The notes: generated by a model not told the origin, from the letters alone. DNA of 64,000 nt from SIG589 sp045652465 (GCA_045652465.1 JAZRUI010000004.1:40012-104011); one strand, 5' to 3'; positions 49,577 to 59,536 are shown, counted from the first letter of the stretch. Numbers and translations are program-made.

Positions 49577-50917
49577 TTATTTGTTTCTTGTTAAAAGTGC
49601 TACCGTTTCCACATGGGCGGTGCGGGGGAAAAGGTCGGCGGGGGTTGCAAACTGCGCCGAATAGCCGAGCTCGGTTAGGATTTTAAGGTCGCGCGCCAAT
49701 GTTGCGGGGTCGCACGAAACATAAACTATGCGCTCGGGCGCAAAGTTGTTTGCAATAATTGATAAAAGCTCGCTGTCGCAGCCCTTGCGGGGCGGGTCAA
49801 CGATTACGATATCCGCCTTTATGCCCTCATCGCGAAGGCGCGCGGCAGCCGAAGCGGCATCGGCGCATATAAAACGGATGTTATCAATTCCGTTTTCGCG
49901 GGCATTGCAGGCGGCATCCTCGACTGCTTCTTTAACAATCTCAACGCCGATAACACTCTTGGCTTGCTTTGCGGCAATAAGGCCAATCGCGCCCGTTCCG
50001 CAATAAAGGTCGATAACCGTTTTGCCGCGAACATCGGCAAGTTCTATCGCGGTTTCATAAAGCTTTTGCGCCATGGCATGGTTGACCTGCGCAAAGGACA
50101 AGGGCGAAACGCGAAGGCTTACTCCGCAAAGCTTATCGGTTATAAATCCTTCGCCATAAAGCGTTTTGCAAACCTCGCCTAAAATAACATTGGTTTGCTT
50201 GCGGTTGATATTGATTAAAACGCCGCGAAGTTTTTCGCCCAAAATGCTTCGGAAAATCTCAATAAGCGGCGCCGAATGCGGCAAGCTCTCGCCGTTTATA
50301 ACAACCGTTATCATAATATCGCCGCTTGCGGCCGAGCGAATATAAAGATGGCGGACAAGGCCTTTGCCCGTTGTTTCATTATAAACGCTTATTTTATACT
50401 GCTTTATCCAAAGCTCGAAGGCTTTGGAAAGCGAAGAGAAAACAGCAGGCTGAAGTCGGCAGTTGCCAACAGGAATAATGCGATGACTGCGGGCGGCAAA
50501 AAAGCCAACCCTTCCCTCTTCGTTTATCGGGTATTGCGCTTTGTTGCGATAACCCTCTTGCTTGTCGAAAAGGATGGGGTTTATGGGAATATCAAGGCCG
50601 CCAATGCGGGAAATTGCATTCTTCACGATGCCCGTTTTTATGCGCCTTTCGGCGGCATAATCAATATGGCGGAAAACGCATCCGCCGCAGCTTTGATAGC
50701 ATTCGCAATCGGGCTCGATTCGCTCGGGAGAGGGTTTTAGAATCTTAAGCAGCTTGCCATAGGCATAGTTTTTTTGGAGTTTAACTATCTTGACAAGCGC
50801 GATATCGCCAACCGCGGTCAGCGGAACGAAAACCGCCATTCCCTCGTGTCTTCCAACGCCGTTACCCTCGCCTGTTATATCGGTTATTTCGAGTTTTATA
50901 TCCTCATTTTTTTGCAT
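49577..50917 (-). CDS. 23S rRNA (uracil-5-)-methyltransferase, RlmD/RumA family
   Basis: 446 residues. An N-terminal TRAM domain is followed by the Fe-S cysteines CECYQSCGGC, the SAM motif DLYCGTGAIGL, DPPRKGC and the catalytic Cys in YVSCDPATLARD. The enzyme adds the methyl group of m5U in 23S rRNA (U1939 or U747 by family). Which position is not decidable from sequence alone. Confidence 0.94.
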   Translation of the reverse strand: MQKNEDIKLEITDITGEGNGVGRHEGMAVFVPLTAVGDIALVKIVKLQKNYAYGKLLKILKPSPERIEPDCECYQSCGGCVFRHIDYAAERRIKTGIVKNAISRIGGLDIPINPILFDKQEGYRNKAQYPINEEGRVGFFAARSHRIIPVGNCRLQPAVFSSLSKAFELWIKQYKISVYNETTGKGLVRHLYIRSAASGDIMITVVINGESLPHSAPLIEIFRSILGEKLRGVLININRKQTNVILGEVCKTLYGEGFITDKLCGVSLRVSPLSFAQVNHAMAQKLYETAIELADVRGKTVIDLYCGTGAIGLIAAKQAKSVIGVEIVKEAVEDAACNARENGIDNIRFICADAASAAARLRDEGIKADIVIVDPPRKGCDSELLSIIANNFAPERIVYVSCDPATLARDLKILTELGYSAQFATPADLFPRTAHVETVALLTRNK

Positions 50918-50936
50918 AAATATCCTCGTTTCGAAA

Positions 50937-50965
50937 AAGACCTTTGCGGGTTTCGCAAAGGTCTT
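50937..50965 (-). terminator. Intrinsic terminator after the small membrane protein gene
   Basis: A perfect 12-bp stem (50937-50948 with 50954-50965), 5-nt loop, T run on the minus strand. Confidence 0.9.
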
Positions 50966-50970
50966 AGGTT

Positions 50971-51378
50971 TTATTGATAAACGGTATAGCGTTCCTCTAA
51001 ATGCTTATCAAGCCTATCATTTATACTGCGGGAATCATATTCGCTTTTGTTTATATCCAGCGTTCTTCCGTTGATATAAACGATTTCTTTATCGAGCCAG
51101 GTAACGCTCGCCTTATCGGCGCCTACCTCCCAATAAAAGCTTCGGGTTTTTTCGCCCGAAACAACCTCGCAGCGAACTGCATTGGCGATGGGGTTTTTAA
51201 CAACATAAACATTGATTTTTGCATCGCCATAGGGCGAAGAATAGGCGGCAACAAACTCGCCTGTCGGCACATCATCCACCGTATAGAAGAAGGTGTCGAG
51301 CACGAGGCCTACCGTGTTGAATATCATAACGAAAAACATAATAGCGCCTAAAATTATTAAAGCCTTTTTAGATTTCAT
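50971..51378 (-). CDS. Uncharacterised single-span membrane protein
   Basis: 135 residues from ATG at 51378 (AAGGAAGG upstream). A Lys-rich start, one span (about 6-28), then an outside domain with a strand-rich pattern (AKINVYVVKNPIANAVRCEVVSG). No family recognised. Placed 26 nt after the polytopic membrane gene and probably co-transcribed. Confidence 0.75.
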   Translation of the reverse strand: MKSKKALIILGAIMFFVMIFNTVGLVLDTFFYTVDDVPTGEFVAAYSSPYGDAKINVYVVKNPIANAVRCEVVSGEKTRSFYWEVGADKASVTWLDKEIVYINGRTLDINKSEYDSRSINDRLDKHLEERYTVYQ

Positions 51379-51404
51379 AAAAAAATCCTTCCTTTCGACC
51401 TGCA

Positions 51405-52205
51405 TCAAAAATTACTTCTATACTCAAAAAAATCGGTTTCGGATGAGAGTTTCGCGCGGTGGTTATGGAAATAAACGGCATAGCGGCAATGAACTGTGTA
51501 TGCCAGTAACATATAAGGCATTGTATAGACCAGCGTTATGCCGAAGGCGGATAAAATAATCCAGCCGAGCATTCCTATTATTAAAACGATGAATGAACCC
51601 GCTGTATGGCGGCTGATGATTTTGGAAAGATGGAAAATTTCCTCGGTTCCAAGCTTGTTTGTTCCCGCGAACAAAAACGGAGCAATATAATAACGCGAGG
51701 ACAACACAACGAAAAGCGCGATTCCGCAAATGGCTAAAACCGTTGATAAAAACATTAGATGCATTTGCGCGCTTCCGTTCGCAAAATCGCCGAAATATGC
51801 GATCGAAACCTCGGTTGCAATCGCGGGGAAAAAGGCAATTATGGCGCAAAAGACTATTCTAACCGTTAGCCCTAACGAAAATTTGAGAGAACTGAAAAAC
51901 GCTGATGCGGATGAGAAATAATAAAAAACGGCATCAAGTTTCGGCTCGTTTTCGCTAACGACTCGCCAAGCGAATCGCAAAACTCCCAAAATGAGCGGAA
52001 AGAGCAAAAACCAGTTATAAACGATTATAAAAAGAGTTGTTAGCCATGCCGCGGATAGCCCTGTTAGCGCAAAGAGCGCAGCTTCGGCATATAGCCCTAT
52101 AAACATCGCGGCTAAAGATAAAAACGAAACCGCAATAAGCGAAGGCCAATTTTTGCTTAAAAAGACCTTGGCAGTGTGTTTCACTGCTCCGTTGCCCGGC
52201 ACCAA
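51405..52205 (-). CDS. Uncharacterised polytopic membrane protein
   Basis: 266 residues from a TTG/GTG start near 52205, with AGAGGAG upstream. Six membrane segments are apparent. The layout, with clustered spans and conserved Trp/Phe, recalls DUF975-like membrane proteins of Firmicutes, but the family signature is not certain. Function unknown. Confidence 0.75.
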   Translation of the reverse strand: MVPGNGAVKHTAKVFLSKNWPSLIAVSFLSLAAMFIGLYAEAALFALTGLSAAWLTTLFIIVYNWFLLFPLILGVLRFAWRVVSENEPKLDAVFYYFSSASAFFSSLKFSLGLTVRIVFCAIIAFFPAIATEVSIAYFGDFANGSAQMHLMFLSTVLAICGIALFVVLSSRYYIAPFLFAGTNKLGTEEIFHLSKIISRHTAGSFIVLIIGMLGWIILSAFGITLVYTMPYMLLAYTVHCRYAVYFHNHRAKLSSETDFFEYRSNF

Positions 52206-52259
52206 GCACCACTCCTCTCATAGATATTATATCAAATAATGTTCTAAAATCAATATACT

Positions 52260-54671
52260 TTAAGCCTTTTTAAGGTTTGCGAAACCTGCCATCAGCTTTT
52301 TGGTTCCAACCTTTTCGAAGGCAACCTCAACCAATGTGTCGTTGCCCATAGAGGTTAATGAGAGCACCATTCCCTGACCGAAGGTTTTATGAACAACGCA
52401 GTCGCCAACCTTATAGTCAACCGAAACCGCCTTAGGCGCAACCGAAGCGCGGGGCGCGGAAGCCTTTTTAGGCGATGAGAAGCCGCCGAATGAACGCTCG
52501 CTCGAGAAGGATGAAGAACCACGGGAATAGCTATCCTCGCGAGAGAATCCGCCAAACGAACTGCCGCCCGAGAACGAAAGGGTTGGGGCGCGGCTTATTT
52601 TGCAATATTCCTTCGGGATTTCGCCCAAAAAGCGCGATTCGGGATTCCTGCTGGTTGAACCATAGAGCATTCGGCAATATGCATTGGTAATAAATAGCTT
52701 TTTCTTGGCGCGGGTGATGCCGACATATGCCAAGCGGCGTTCCTCCTCGATATCCTCTTCGCCGCCGAACATCGATTGGTTTCCCGGGAAGATTCCCTCC
52801 TCAAGACCTATTAGATAAACGCGGTCAAACTCGAGGCCCTTCGCTGAATGGAGGGTCATTAAAATAACCGTATCGGCATCCGAATCATAGTTATCAATAT
52901 CGCTGAAGAGCGAGATATCCTCAAGATAGTTAGAAAGGGTTACAACCTCATTTTCCTGTTCATACTGCAAGATGCCTGTATGCAATTCCTTGACATTCTC
53001 AAGGCGCTCTGCGCCCTCTTCTCCCTGCGCTTTTAACGCGGCGGTGTAGCCCGTTTTTTCGAGGAGTTCATCAAGAAGTTCATGAAGCGGCAAAATCTCC
53101 GCCTTTTCGCGAAGCTCGTTTATTAGTTCGGCGAATTCGGTGAGCTTGCCTGCCGCGCGGGAAAGCGCGGGATAATTCGCGGCTTTTTTAACAACCTCGA
53201 AAATCGAAACGCCCTCATCCTCGGCTATTATCGCCGCATTATTGAGGGTTGTTGCGCCGATTCCTCGCGCAGGCTCATTGATGATTCGAATGAGGCGGAG
53301 GTTATCATCGGTGTTGTTTATAACATTAAGATAGGAGGTTACATCCTTGATTTCCTTGCGCTCATAGAATCGAGTTCCGCCTATAACGCGATAAGGAATA
53401 CCGCTTCTGACAAAGGCATTTTCGACCGAGCGGGATTGCGCGTTCATACGATAGAGCACCGCACAATCGGAAAAACGACCACCCGCACTAACATTATCAA
53501 GCACGGAATCGGCTATGTAGCGCGCTTCTCCCCTGTCATCCGCAGCGGTGAAGACCTCGATTTTATCGCCGTTGCCTGCCGCGGTCCAAAGGGTTTTGCC
53601 CTTGCGGCCCTTGTTGTTTGCGATAACGGCATTTGCGGCATCAAGAATTGTTCCCGTTGAACGATAGTTTTGCTCAAGGCGAATAACCTCGGCATTAGAA
53701 TAGCGCTCTTCAAAGCTTAAAATATTCTCAATGGTTGCGCCGCGGAAGCGATAGATGCTTTGGTCATCATCGCCTACAACGCAAATATTTTTATAACCAT
53801 CGGCCAGCAGCTTGCAAAGGACATACTGGGCATGGTTGGTATCCTGATACTCATCGACCATTACATACCTGAATTTAGCATTATAATAGTCCTTAATATC
53901 GGGGTTATCCTCTAAAAGACGGACTGTGTTGAAAATCATATCATCGAAGTCCATCGCGTTGGCTTCGAACAGTTTCTTTTGATAGATTTCATAGGCGCGG
54001 GCGATTTTTTGCGTTCTAAAATCGCTGCCCGCCGTTGCCGAAAACTCCTCGGGACCTACAAGCTCGTCCTTCGCGGCGCTGATTGCCGAAAGAACCGATT
54101 TTGCGGGAAGCATTTTTTCCTCAATGTTAAGCTCCTTGAGGATTTCTTTCATGAGCTTTTTGCAGTCATCGGTATCATAAATAGTATATCTCGGGGTATA
54201 GCCCAGGCGCTCGGCATCGCGGCGGAGCATTTTTCCGCAAACCGAATGGAAGGTTCCTGCCCAAATATCGTTTCCGGGCTCGCCAAGGCGCTTTATAATT
54301 CTCTCTTTGAGCTCGCCTGCCGCCTTATTGGTGAAGGTTATGGCGAGGATTTCCCAAGGCTTGGGAGCATCGACCGAATAAAAACGCTCGGGAAGGCTAT
54401 CGCTCTCGCCGCGAAGATATTCTCTTCCCGCCTCGATAACCTCTTCATTAAGACCATAGGGAATGAAATCCGAGCCATAGGCGCTGCCATATTTCATAAT
54501 GCAGGCTATGCGGTTAACAAGCACGGTTGTCTTGCCGCTGCCTGCGCCCGCGAGAACGAGAAGCGGCCCCTCGGTTGTTGTTACCGCGCGGAACTGCATA
54601 TCGTTCATTCGACCGAAATCTTTTTTAATTATATCATCTCTGAGCTTTAAAAACTCTTTCTCGTTTATCAC
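52260..54671 (-). CDS. pcrA: ATP-dependent DNA helicase PcrA/UvrD
   Basis: 803 residues from GTG at 54671 (GGAG upstream). Superfamily 1A motifs: Q-motif MNDMQFRAV, Walker A AGAGSGKTT, motif II VDEYQDTN, GDDDQSIYRFRG, motif VI VGITRAKK. A 3'-5' helicase for excision repair and replication-fork processing. The C-terminus ends in the PcrA Tudor-like domain (VDYKVGDCVVHKTFGQGMV) after a linker unusually rich in Ser, Phe and Gly (about 685-735). Confidence 0.97.
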   Translation of the reverse strand: MINEKEFLKLRDDIIKKDFGRMNDMQFRAVTTTEGPLLVLAGAGSGKTTVLVNRIACIMKYGSAYGSDFIPYGLNEEVIEAGREYLRGESDSLPERFYSVDAPKPWEILAITFTNKAAGELKERIIKRLGEPGNDIWAGTFHSVCGKMLRRDAERLGYTPRYTIYDTDDCKKLMKEILKELNIEEKMLPAKSVLSAISAAKDELVGPEEFSATAGSDFRTQKIARAYEIYQKKLFEANAMDFDDMIFNTVRLLEDNPDIKDYYNAKFRYVMVDEYQDTNHAQYVLCKLLADGYKNICVVGDDDQSIYRFRGATIENILSFEERYSNAEVIRLEQNYRSTGTILDAANAVIANNKGRKGKTLWTAAGNGDKIEVFTAADDRGEARYIADSVLDNVSAGGRFSDCAVLYRMNAQSRSVENAFVRSGIPYRVIGGTRFYERKEIKDVTSYLNVINNTDDNLRLIRIINEPARGIGATTLNNAAIIAEDEGVSIFEVVKKAANYPALSRAAGKLTEFAELINELREKAEILPLHELLDELLEKTGYTAALKAQGEEGAERLENVKELHTGILQYEQENEVVTLSNYLEDISLFSDIDNYDSDADTVILMTLHSAKGLEFDRVYLIGLEEGIFPGNQSMFGGEEDIEEERRLAYVGITRAKKKLFITNAYCRMLYGSTSRNPESRFLGEIPKEYCKISRAPTLSFSGGSSFGGFSREDSYSRGSSSFSSERSFGGFSSPKKASAPRASVAPKAVSVDYKVGDCVVHKTFGQGMVLSLTSMGNDTLVEVAFEKVGTKKLMAGFANLKKA

Positions 54672-54786
54672 ACCGTTGCTCCTAAAAAATACTAAAAATA
54701 TTATACTATATCTTGAACGCTATATCAATTATAATTTGCCGACTGTCCGCAAAATGGGACACAAAATTTTCTATAATAAAAACAAC

Positions 54787-54806
54787 CCCCAACGGCAGGT
54801 TGGAGA
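54787..54806 (-). terminator. Terminator after the membrane protein gene
   Basis: A 7-bp stem (54787-54793 with 54799-54805, one G-U) followed on the minus strand by a T-rich tract. Moderate strength. Confidence 0.65.
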
Positions 54807-54818
54807 TTGCTTTAATGA

Positions 54819-55580
54819 TTAATCAAAAACAGCAAGCTCGCCTATAGCGACAAGTCTTGCAAAAAGCTTTGCGGGGAAGGTTTTTAGGGTTTTGTTAAAC
54901 AGCGCCGCAGACTTGTTATACGAATGGGAGCAAACGGCAATATAATTAATTTCAAGTTTTTTGGCAACCGAATCGCGGACGGCACAGTCCTCTTCGGTCA
55001 TAATGCGGTCTCGAAGCTTTCCTAAAACGACGGAGCATTCAGCTTTAAGGTTTTTCAGGTTATGGTCAACGCTGTTTATTTTTTGAACGCTTAAGCTCTT
55101 TTTAAGGGTTGATTCTAAATCCTTTAACGCCTCATCCTCGGCTATATATTTTTCGCCGATTTCTACGAGCTTTTCCGCGTTTTCATAGATAACTGCCGCT
55201 TGGGTTGCGGGAACGGTTAAATACTCATCTACAACGGTTTTCCTATAGGTGTTTAAAGAGCGCATTCCGCCATAAAAAAACGAAAGAAGGATGATAAAGC
55301 AAAGGAAAACTCTCGCATATTTGCGGGATTTATCGGGGCGCGGAGTCAGCTCGCCGACTGCATACTGCGCAGCAACCAAACGGGTTTTAAAGAAGATGCG
55401 CAAAACGAAAAATAACGCGCTGCCCAAAACGAGGGGGATGATATAATGCCACCAAATATAAAGCGGAAAAATCATCGAATAAACAAGCAGGAAAAAGCCT
55501 GTTGCAAGATGAGGAACGGGCGATGGAGCCTCGATTTTTTCGGTTTCGCTGACTATTGGTTTAAGGGTTGGTAGCCTCAA
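54819..55580 (-). CDS. Uncharacterised membrane protein
   Basis: 253 residues from TTG at 55580 (AGAGG 8 nt upstream; a GTG at 55589 overlaps that site). Three hydrophobic segments in the first 120 residues (about 24-40, 43-62 and 88-103) and a helical C-terminal domain with many Lys and Leu heptads follow. No family recognised. Confidence 0.72.
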   Translation of the reverse strand: MRLPTLKPIVSETEKIEAPSPVPHLATGFFLLVYSMIFPLYIWWHYIIPLVLGSALFFVLRIFFKTRLVAAQYAVGELTPRPDKSRKYARVFLCFIILLSFFYGGMRSLNTYRKTVVDEYLTVPATQAAVIYENAEKLVEIGEKYIAEDEALKDLESTLKKSLSVQKINSVDHNLKNLKAECSVVLGKLRDRIMTEEDCAVRDSVAKKLEINYIAVCSHSYNKSAALFNKTLKTFPAKLFARLVAIGELAVFD

Positions 55581-55646
55581 GGAAAACACCTCTTTCTTTT
55601 AAAGCATTATACCAAAATCCACCTTGCAAATCAAGCACACTTATTG

Positions 55647-55675
55647 TTGCATAAACGCTGAAATTATTGTATAAT
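55647..55675 (+). promoter_or_regulatory. Promoter of the yhaM operon
   Basis: TTGCAT (55647-55652), 17-bp spacer, consensus TATAAT (55670-55675). Confidence 0.75.
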
Positions 55676-55716
55676 AAAATATGTTATATGACCGCATCGC
55701 GGTAGTGGAGGTTATT

Positions 55717-56688
55717 ATGAATTTTATACCTGTTGATAACAAAGGAACGGTTGAAGCCTTTTGCATTGTTAAATCTTGCGATAAGAAGACTTCCTCAAAG
55801 GGCGACTCCTTCCTCGATATTACCCTTTCGGATAAAAGCGGCGAGATAAACGCAAAGCTTTGGAGCTATTCCCCCGCTGAACACGGTGAATACGGCGCTG
55901 ATGACCTTGTTAAGGTTCGCGGCACCCTTTCTAAATACCAGGGGGCTGACCAGCTGCGAATCGACCGCATCCGCCCCGTTTTGCCGAGCGATAATGTTTC
56001 CCTTGAGGATTTCGTTAAATCGGCTGATTATTCGGGCGAAGAGATGTTCGAAGAGCTGATTAAAATCGCCGATTCCTTTGGCGACATAACCCTTAAGACC
56101 ATTGTTAAAATCCTGCTTGAGCGCAACCGCGAAAGCCTCGTTTTTTGGCCCGCAGCATATAAACTGCACCACGCGATTCGCGGCGGCCTTTTGCTGCACA
56201 CCCTCTCCATCGTTCGCCTTTGCGAGAGCGTTTGCAAGGTTTATCCCAATGTTGACCGCGAACTGCTTATAGCGGGAGCGATGCTCCATGATATTGCCAA
56301 GACCAATGAATTCGAGGTTTCGGCAACAGGAACCGCAACAGGCTATTCGGTTAAGGGCAACCTTATCGGTCATTTGGCCGAGGGCGCTATGATGATTCGC
56401 GAGGTTGCAAGAGAGTTTTCGCTCGATGAGGAAACCGCAATGCTGCTTGAGCATATGGTTCTCTCGCATCACGGTGACCCCGAATTCGGCGCCTGCCAGC
56501 GACCCATGTTTTTAGAGGCAATTCTCCTCTCCCAGCTCGATATGCTTGATGCAACCGTTTATGAGGTTAACGATGCAGTTGAGCCGCTCGAAAAAGGCGA
56601 ATTCTCGGGTAGAATGTGGGCTCTTGACAACCGCAAGTTATATAACCACAGCCGCAAAAAAGGCGAAGAAAAATTAAAACTTTTTTAA
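55717..56688 (+). CDS. yhaM: 3'-5' exoribonuclease YhaM family (OB fold plus HD)
   Basis: 323 residues from ATG at 55717 (GTGGAGG upstream). An N-terminal OB-fold (SGEINAKLWSY, VKVRGTLSKYQGADQLRI) is joined to an HD domain with HHAIRGGLLLHTLS, AGAMLHDIAKT and the later SHHG motif. YhaM degrades RNA and DNA 3' to 5' with metal. First gene of an operon with DUF1858, trmK and rqcH. Confidence 0.93.
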   Translation: MNFIPVDNKGTVEAFCIVKSCDKKTSSKGDSFLDITLSDKSGEINAKLWSYSPAEHGEYGADDLVKVRGTLSKYQGADQLRIDRIRPVLPSDNVSLEDFVKSADYSGEEMFEELIKIADSFGDITLKTIVKILLERNRESLVFWPAAYKLHHAIRGGLLLHTLSIVRLCESVCKVYPNVDRELLIAGAMLHDIAKTNEFEVSATGTATGYSVKGNLIGHLAEGAMMIREVAREFSLDEETAMLLEHMVLSHHGDPEFGACQRPMFLEAILLSQLDMLDATVYEVNDAVEPLEKGEFSGRMWALDNRKLYNHSRKKGEEKLKLF

Positions 56689-56702
56689 AGGAGAAATAAA
56701 CT

Positions 56703-56903
56703 ATGAAAATCACAAAAGATATGTGCATCGGCGATGTTCTTGATATGGATACCGGCGCCGCAAAATACTTTTTCGAGATAGGAATGCATTGTCTTGGATG
56801 CCCCTCGGCTCGCGGAGAGAGCATTGAGGAGGCCTGCGCTGTTCACGGAACCGACTGCGCTGCACTCGTTGAAAAGCTCAACGATTATTTTTCGGATAAA
56901 TAA
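56703..56903 (+). CDS. DUF1858 domain protein
   Basis: 66 residues. The pattern MCIGDVLDMDTGAAKYFFEIGMHCLGCPSARG is the DUF1858 domain, in which the CxxC pair can form a disulfide or bind metal; it is often linked to hybrid-cluster proteins and redox enzymes. Its stop overlaps the trmK start by one base, so the two are translationally coupled. Confidence 0.92.
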   Translation: MKITKDMCIGDVLDMDTGAAKYFFEIGMHCLGCPSARGESIEEACAVHGTDCAALVEKLNDYFSDK

Positions 56904-57577
56904 TGCCAACCTTAAGTAAACGACTGCTGAAAATCGCTTCCTTTATTAACAAAGGCGAACGGGTTGCCGATATCGGAACCGACCATGGCTATTTGCCTAT
57001 CTACCTGCGCGCGGAGGATATTTCCCCCGCAGTTCTCGCCTGCGATATTAAGGAGCAGCCGCTATCGGTTGCCAAAAAGAATGTTGCTCTCTTCGGAGCC
57101 GACGGCATTGATTTTCGCCTTTGCGACGGACTATCGGCAATAAATGCCGATGAGGTTGATGCGGTTATTATCGCGGGAATGGGCGGAGAACTCATTTGCG
57201 AGATAATCAAAGCCTGCCCTTGGGCGAAAAACAGCCGCAAGCACTTTATCCTTCAGCCTATGAATTCTCCCGAAGTGCTGCGCGAATTCCTTTATAAAAA
57301 CGGCTTCTCCATAACCGCCGAATCGGCAACCACGGATGCAGGCAGGGTTTATACCGTGCTGAATGTTTTAGCCGAAGAGGACAAAATAACGCGCGATGAA
57401 TCCTTCTTTTTCACAGGTCTTCTCGACCCCAAAAAGGAGGATGACCGCCTGCTGCTCGAGAAGCAATATAAGCGCCTTAATTCCTGCGCTTTAGAACTAA
57501 AAGGACTGGGCGATGGCGAGCGTTTTTCCTATTATAATAACGCCGCCGATTTCATAAAAAAACTATTACAACAGTAA
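56903..57577 (+). CDS. trmK: tRNA (adenine(22)-N(1))-methyltransferase TrmK
   Basis: 224 residues. The SAM motif VADIGTDHGYLPIYL is the TrmK signature; the following IIAGMGGELICEII and LQPMNSPEVLREFL are also characteristic. It makes m1A22 in tRNA-Ser and tRNA-Tyr of Gram-positive bacteria. Between DUF1858 and rqcH. Confidence 0.95.
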   Translation: MPTLSKRLLKIASFINKGERVADIGTDHGYLPIYLRAEDISPAVLACDIKEQPLSVAKKNVALFGADGIDFRLCDGLSAINADEVDAVIIAGMGGELICEIIKACPWAKNSRKHFILQPMNSPEVLREFLYKNGFSITAESATTDAGRVYTVLNVLAEEDKITRDESFFFTGLLDPKKEDDRLLLEKQYKRLNSCALELKGLGDGERFSYYNNAADFIKKLLQQ

Positions 57578-57596
57578 ACCTTTAGGGGTGTTTCCC

Positions 57597-59294
57597 ATGC
57601 CGCTTGATGGCGTTTTTTGCAAAAATTTATGCCGCGAACTCGAAATCGCCATAGACTGTCGAGTTGATAAAATTTTCCAGCCATCGCGAGATGAGCTGGT
57701 AATTTTGTTGCGCAGTGCAGGCGTTCACAGGCGGCTTTTATTATGCACTAAACCGGGCATCGCGCGCGTTCATTTCACCGAGCAAAACCCCGAAAACCCT
57801 GCTGTTCCGCCCATGTTTTGTATGCTTATGCGCAAGCATCTCTCGGGCGCCAAGCTAATCTCGGTTACCCAAACCGAATGCGACCGCATCATAAACTTCA
57901 TCTTCCTTGCGACCGATGAAATGGGCGACCGAAGAAGGCTAACCCTAACGGCTGAACTTATCGGCAACCAAGCCAACATAATTCTTATCGAGGAAAACGG
58001 CCGAATTATTGATTCGGTTCGCCGAACCGATTTGGAATCCTCGGCAAGACTTATTTTGCCCGGCGCTCTCTATGAGCCGCCCGCCACCCAGGGAAAACTT
58101 CTTCCCGATTCTCCTTCGTTTTTAGACCAACTAAAGGGCTGCGGCGCCGATAATTTATCGGATGCCCTGCTTTATACCGCGGCGGGCCTTTCTCCCCTCG
58201 CGGCAAGGGAAATCGCCTTTGCGATAACCCCTGATAACACCCCTGCAAACAGCCTCGATAGCGAGCAAACACAGGCGCTCATAAGCCTTCTTCACTCGTT
58301 ATACAGCGGCGAGAATGCCGCTCCCTATATTCTTTTTGCAGGCGATGAGCCCAAAGCCTTTTCCTTCCTGCCGATGCAGGAAAGCGATGGCTGTTCGCTT
58401 AAAAAATATGAGAGCTTTAGCGCCCTTTTGGATGCTTTTTATTCGGCGCGCGCCAACACCGAGCGACTTCGCTCGGCAAGCGATGCGGTTGGCAAAACCC
58501 TGAAAATCCTCATTGAGCGCTGCAGCCGCAAGCTCAATCTTCGCCGAGAAGAGCTCAAAAAATGCGAGGGTCGCGAAAGCTTAAGAATCTATGGAGAGCT
58601 GATAAAAGCGAATATCTCGCTGATTCCCCGCGGCGCCAAGGCGGCGCGCGTTCCCAACTACTACGACCCCGAGCTTAAAGAAATTTCAATTCCGCTTAAT
58701 GAAGCGCTTTCCCCTGCTGAAAATTCGGCGCGCTATTTTAAGGAATACCGCAAGCTTTGCAACGCGGAGGCAACTCTCTATTCCCTTATTGAGGACTGCA
58801 TTCGTGAGGGCGAATATCTCCGCTCGGTTAACGATGCGCTATCGCGCGCTTCAAGCGCTGCGGAAATCGCCGATATACGCGATGAGCTCATTGCCGCGGG
58901 TTATATCCGCCGCGACAAAGGGCGCCAAATCAAGCGAAAGGCTCTTCCCTTTAAGGAATTCATATCGCCCGATGGTTTTCGAGTTCTTGCGGGGCGCAAC
59001 AATACTCAAAACGACCTGTTGACCCTGAAAACTGCCCAAAAGAGCGATATTTGGCTGCACACCAAGGATATCCATGGCTCCCATGTTATCATTTTGGCAA
59101 ACGGCACAACTCCCCCTGACAGCACAATAATTTTCGCTGCCGAGATTGCTGCCGCAAACTCCGAGGCGCGTTATTCGCAAAATGTTCCGGTTGACTACAC
59201 GGCGGTTAAATATGTTAAAAAGCCTTCGGGCGCACGGGCGGGTATGGTTATTTACACCCACCAAACCACCGTTTTTGTTAATCCCAAAGAATAA
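57597..59294 (+). CDS. rqcH: Ribosome quality control protein RqcH (NFACT family)
   Basis: 565 residues from ATG at 57597 (AGGGGTG about 8 nt upstream; GTG at 57588 overlaps it). NFACT-N domain at the start (PLDGVFCKNLCRELE), a long coiled coil in the middle, and the NFACT-R domain with DIWLHTKDIHGSHVII near the C-terminus. It binds stalled 50S subunits and directs Ala-tail addition in bacteria. Older names call it fibronectin-binding protein FbpA. Last gene of the yhaM operon. Confidence 0.95.
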   Translation: MPLDGVFCKNLCRELEIAIDCRVDKIFQPSRDELVILLRSAGVHRRLLLCTKPGIARVHFTEQNPENPAVPPMFCMLMRKHLSGAKLISVTQTECDRIINFIFLATDEMGDRRRLTLTAELIGNQANIILIEENGRIIDSVRRTDLESSARLILPGALYEPPATQGKLLPDSPSFLDQLKGCGADNLSDALLYTAAGLSPLAAREIAFAITPDNTPANSLDSEQTQALISLLHSLYSGENAAPYILFAGDEPKAFSFLPMQESDGCSLKKYESFSALLDAFYSARANTERLRSASDAVGKTLKILIERCSRKLNLRREELKKCEGRESLRIYGELIKANISLIPRGAKAARVPNYYDPELKEISIPLNEALSPAENSARYFKEYRKLCNAEATLYSLIEDCIREGEYLRSVNDALSRASSAAEIADIRDELIAAGYIRRDKGRQIKRKALPFKEFISPDGFRVLAGRNNTQNDLLTLKTAQKSDIWLHTKDIHGSHVIILANGTTPPDSTIIFAAEIAAANSEARYSQNVPVDYTAVKYVKKPSGARAGMVIYTHQTTVFVNPKE

Positions 59295-59327
59295 AGCACA
59301 GTAGAAAAAATCTACTGTGCTTTTTTA
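59293..59327. terminator. Intrinsic terminator after rqcH
   Basis: A 12-13 bp stem (59293-59305 with 59311-59323), A-rich loop and six T. It lies within the end of the minus-strand small ORF. Confidence 0.93.
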
Positions 59328-59536
59328 TGTAGCAAAAAGTCGGTCGCTGCGCCCGCTATAACCGAAAGACATAAAAACCGCTGGCAAAATCCGCATAGCT
59401 TGCCGACAAGCGCAAAAAGCTCTTCCTCTTTAATGGTTTCGGGTTTTATAAAAACAATCGACAAACAAGCAATCAGCACCATCGTGCAAATCAGCGAGCC
59501 TATTGCCACAATAATAAAACTGCTTTTTGTTTTCAT
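59312..59536 (-). CDS. Small two-span membrane protein
   Basis: 74 residues, ATG at 59536 with AAAGGTGA upstream. Two hydrophobic segments (about 8-30 and 48-66). No family recognised. The stop lies inside the rqcH terminator. Plausible but only moderately supported. Confidence 0.5.
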   Translation of the reverse strand: MKTKSSFIIVAIGSLICTMVLIACLSIVFIKPETIKEEELFALVGKLCGFCQRFLCLSVIAGAATDFLLHKKAQ

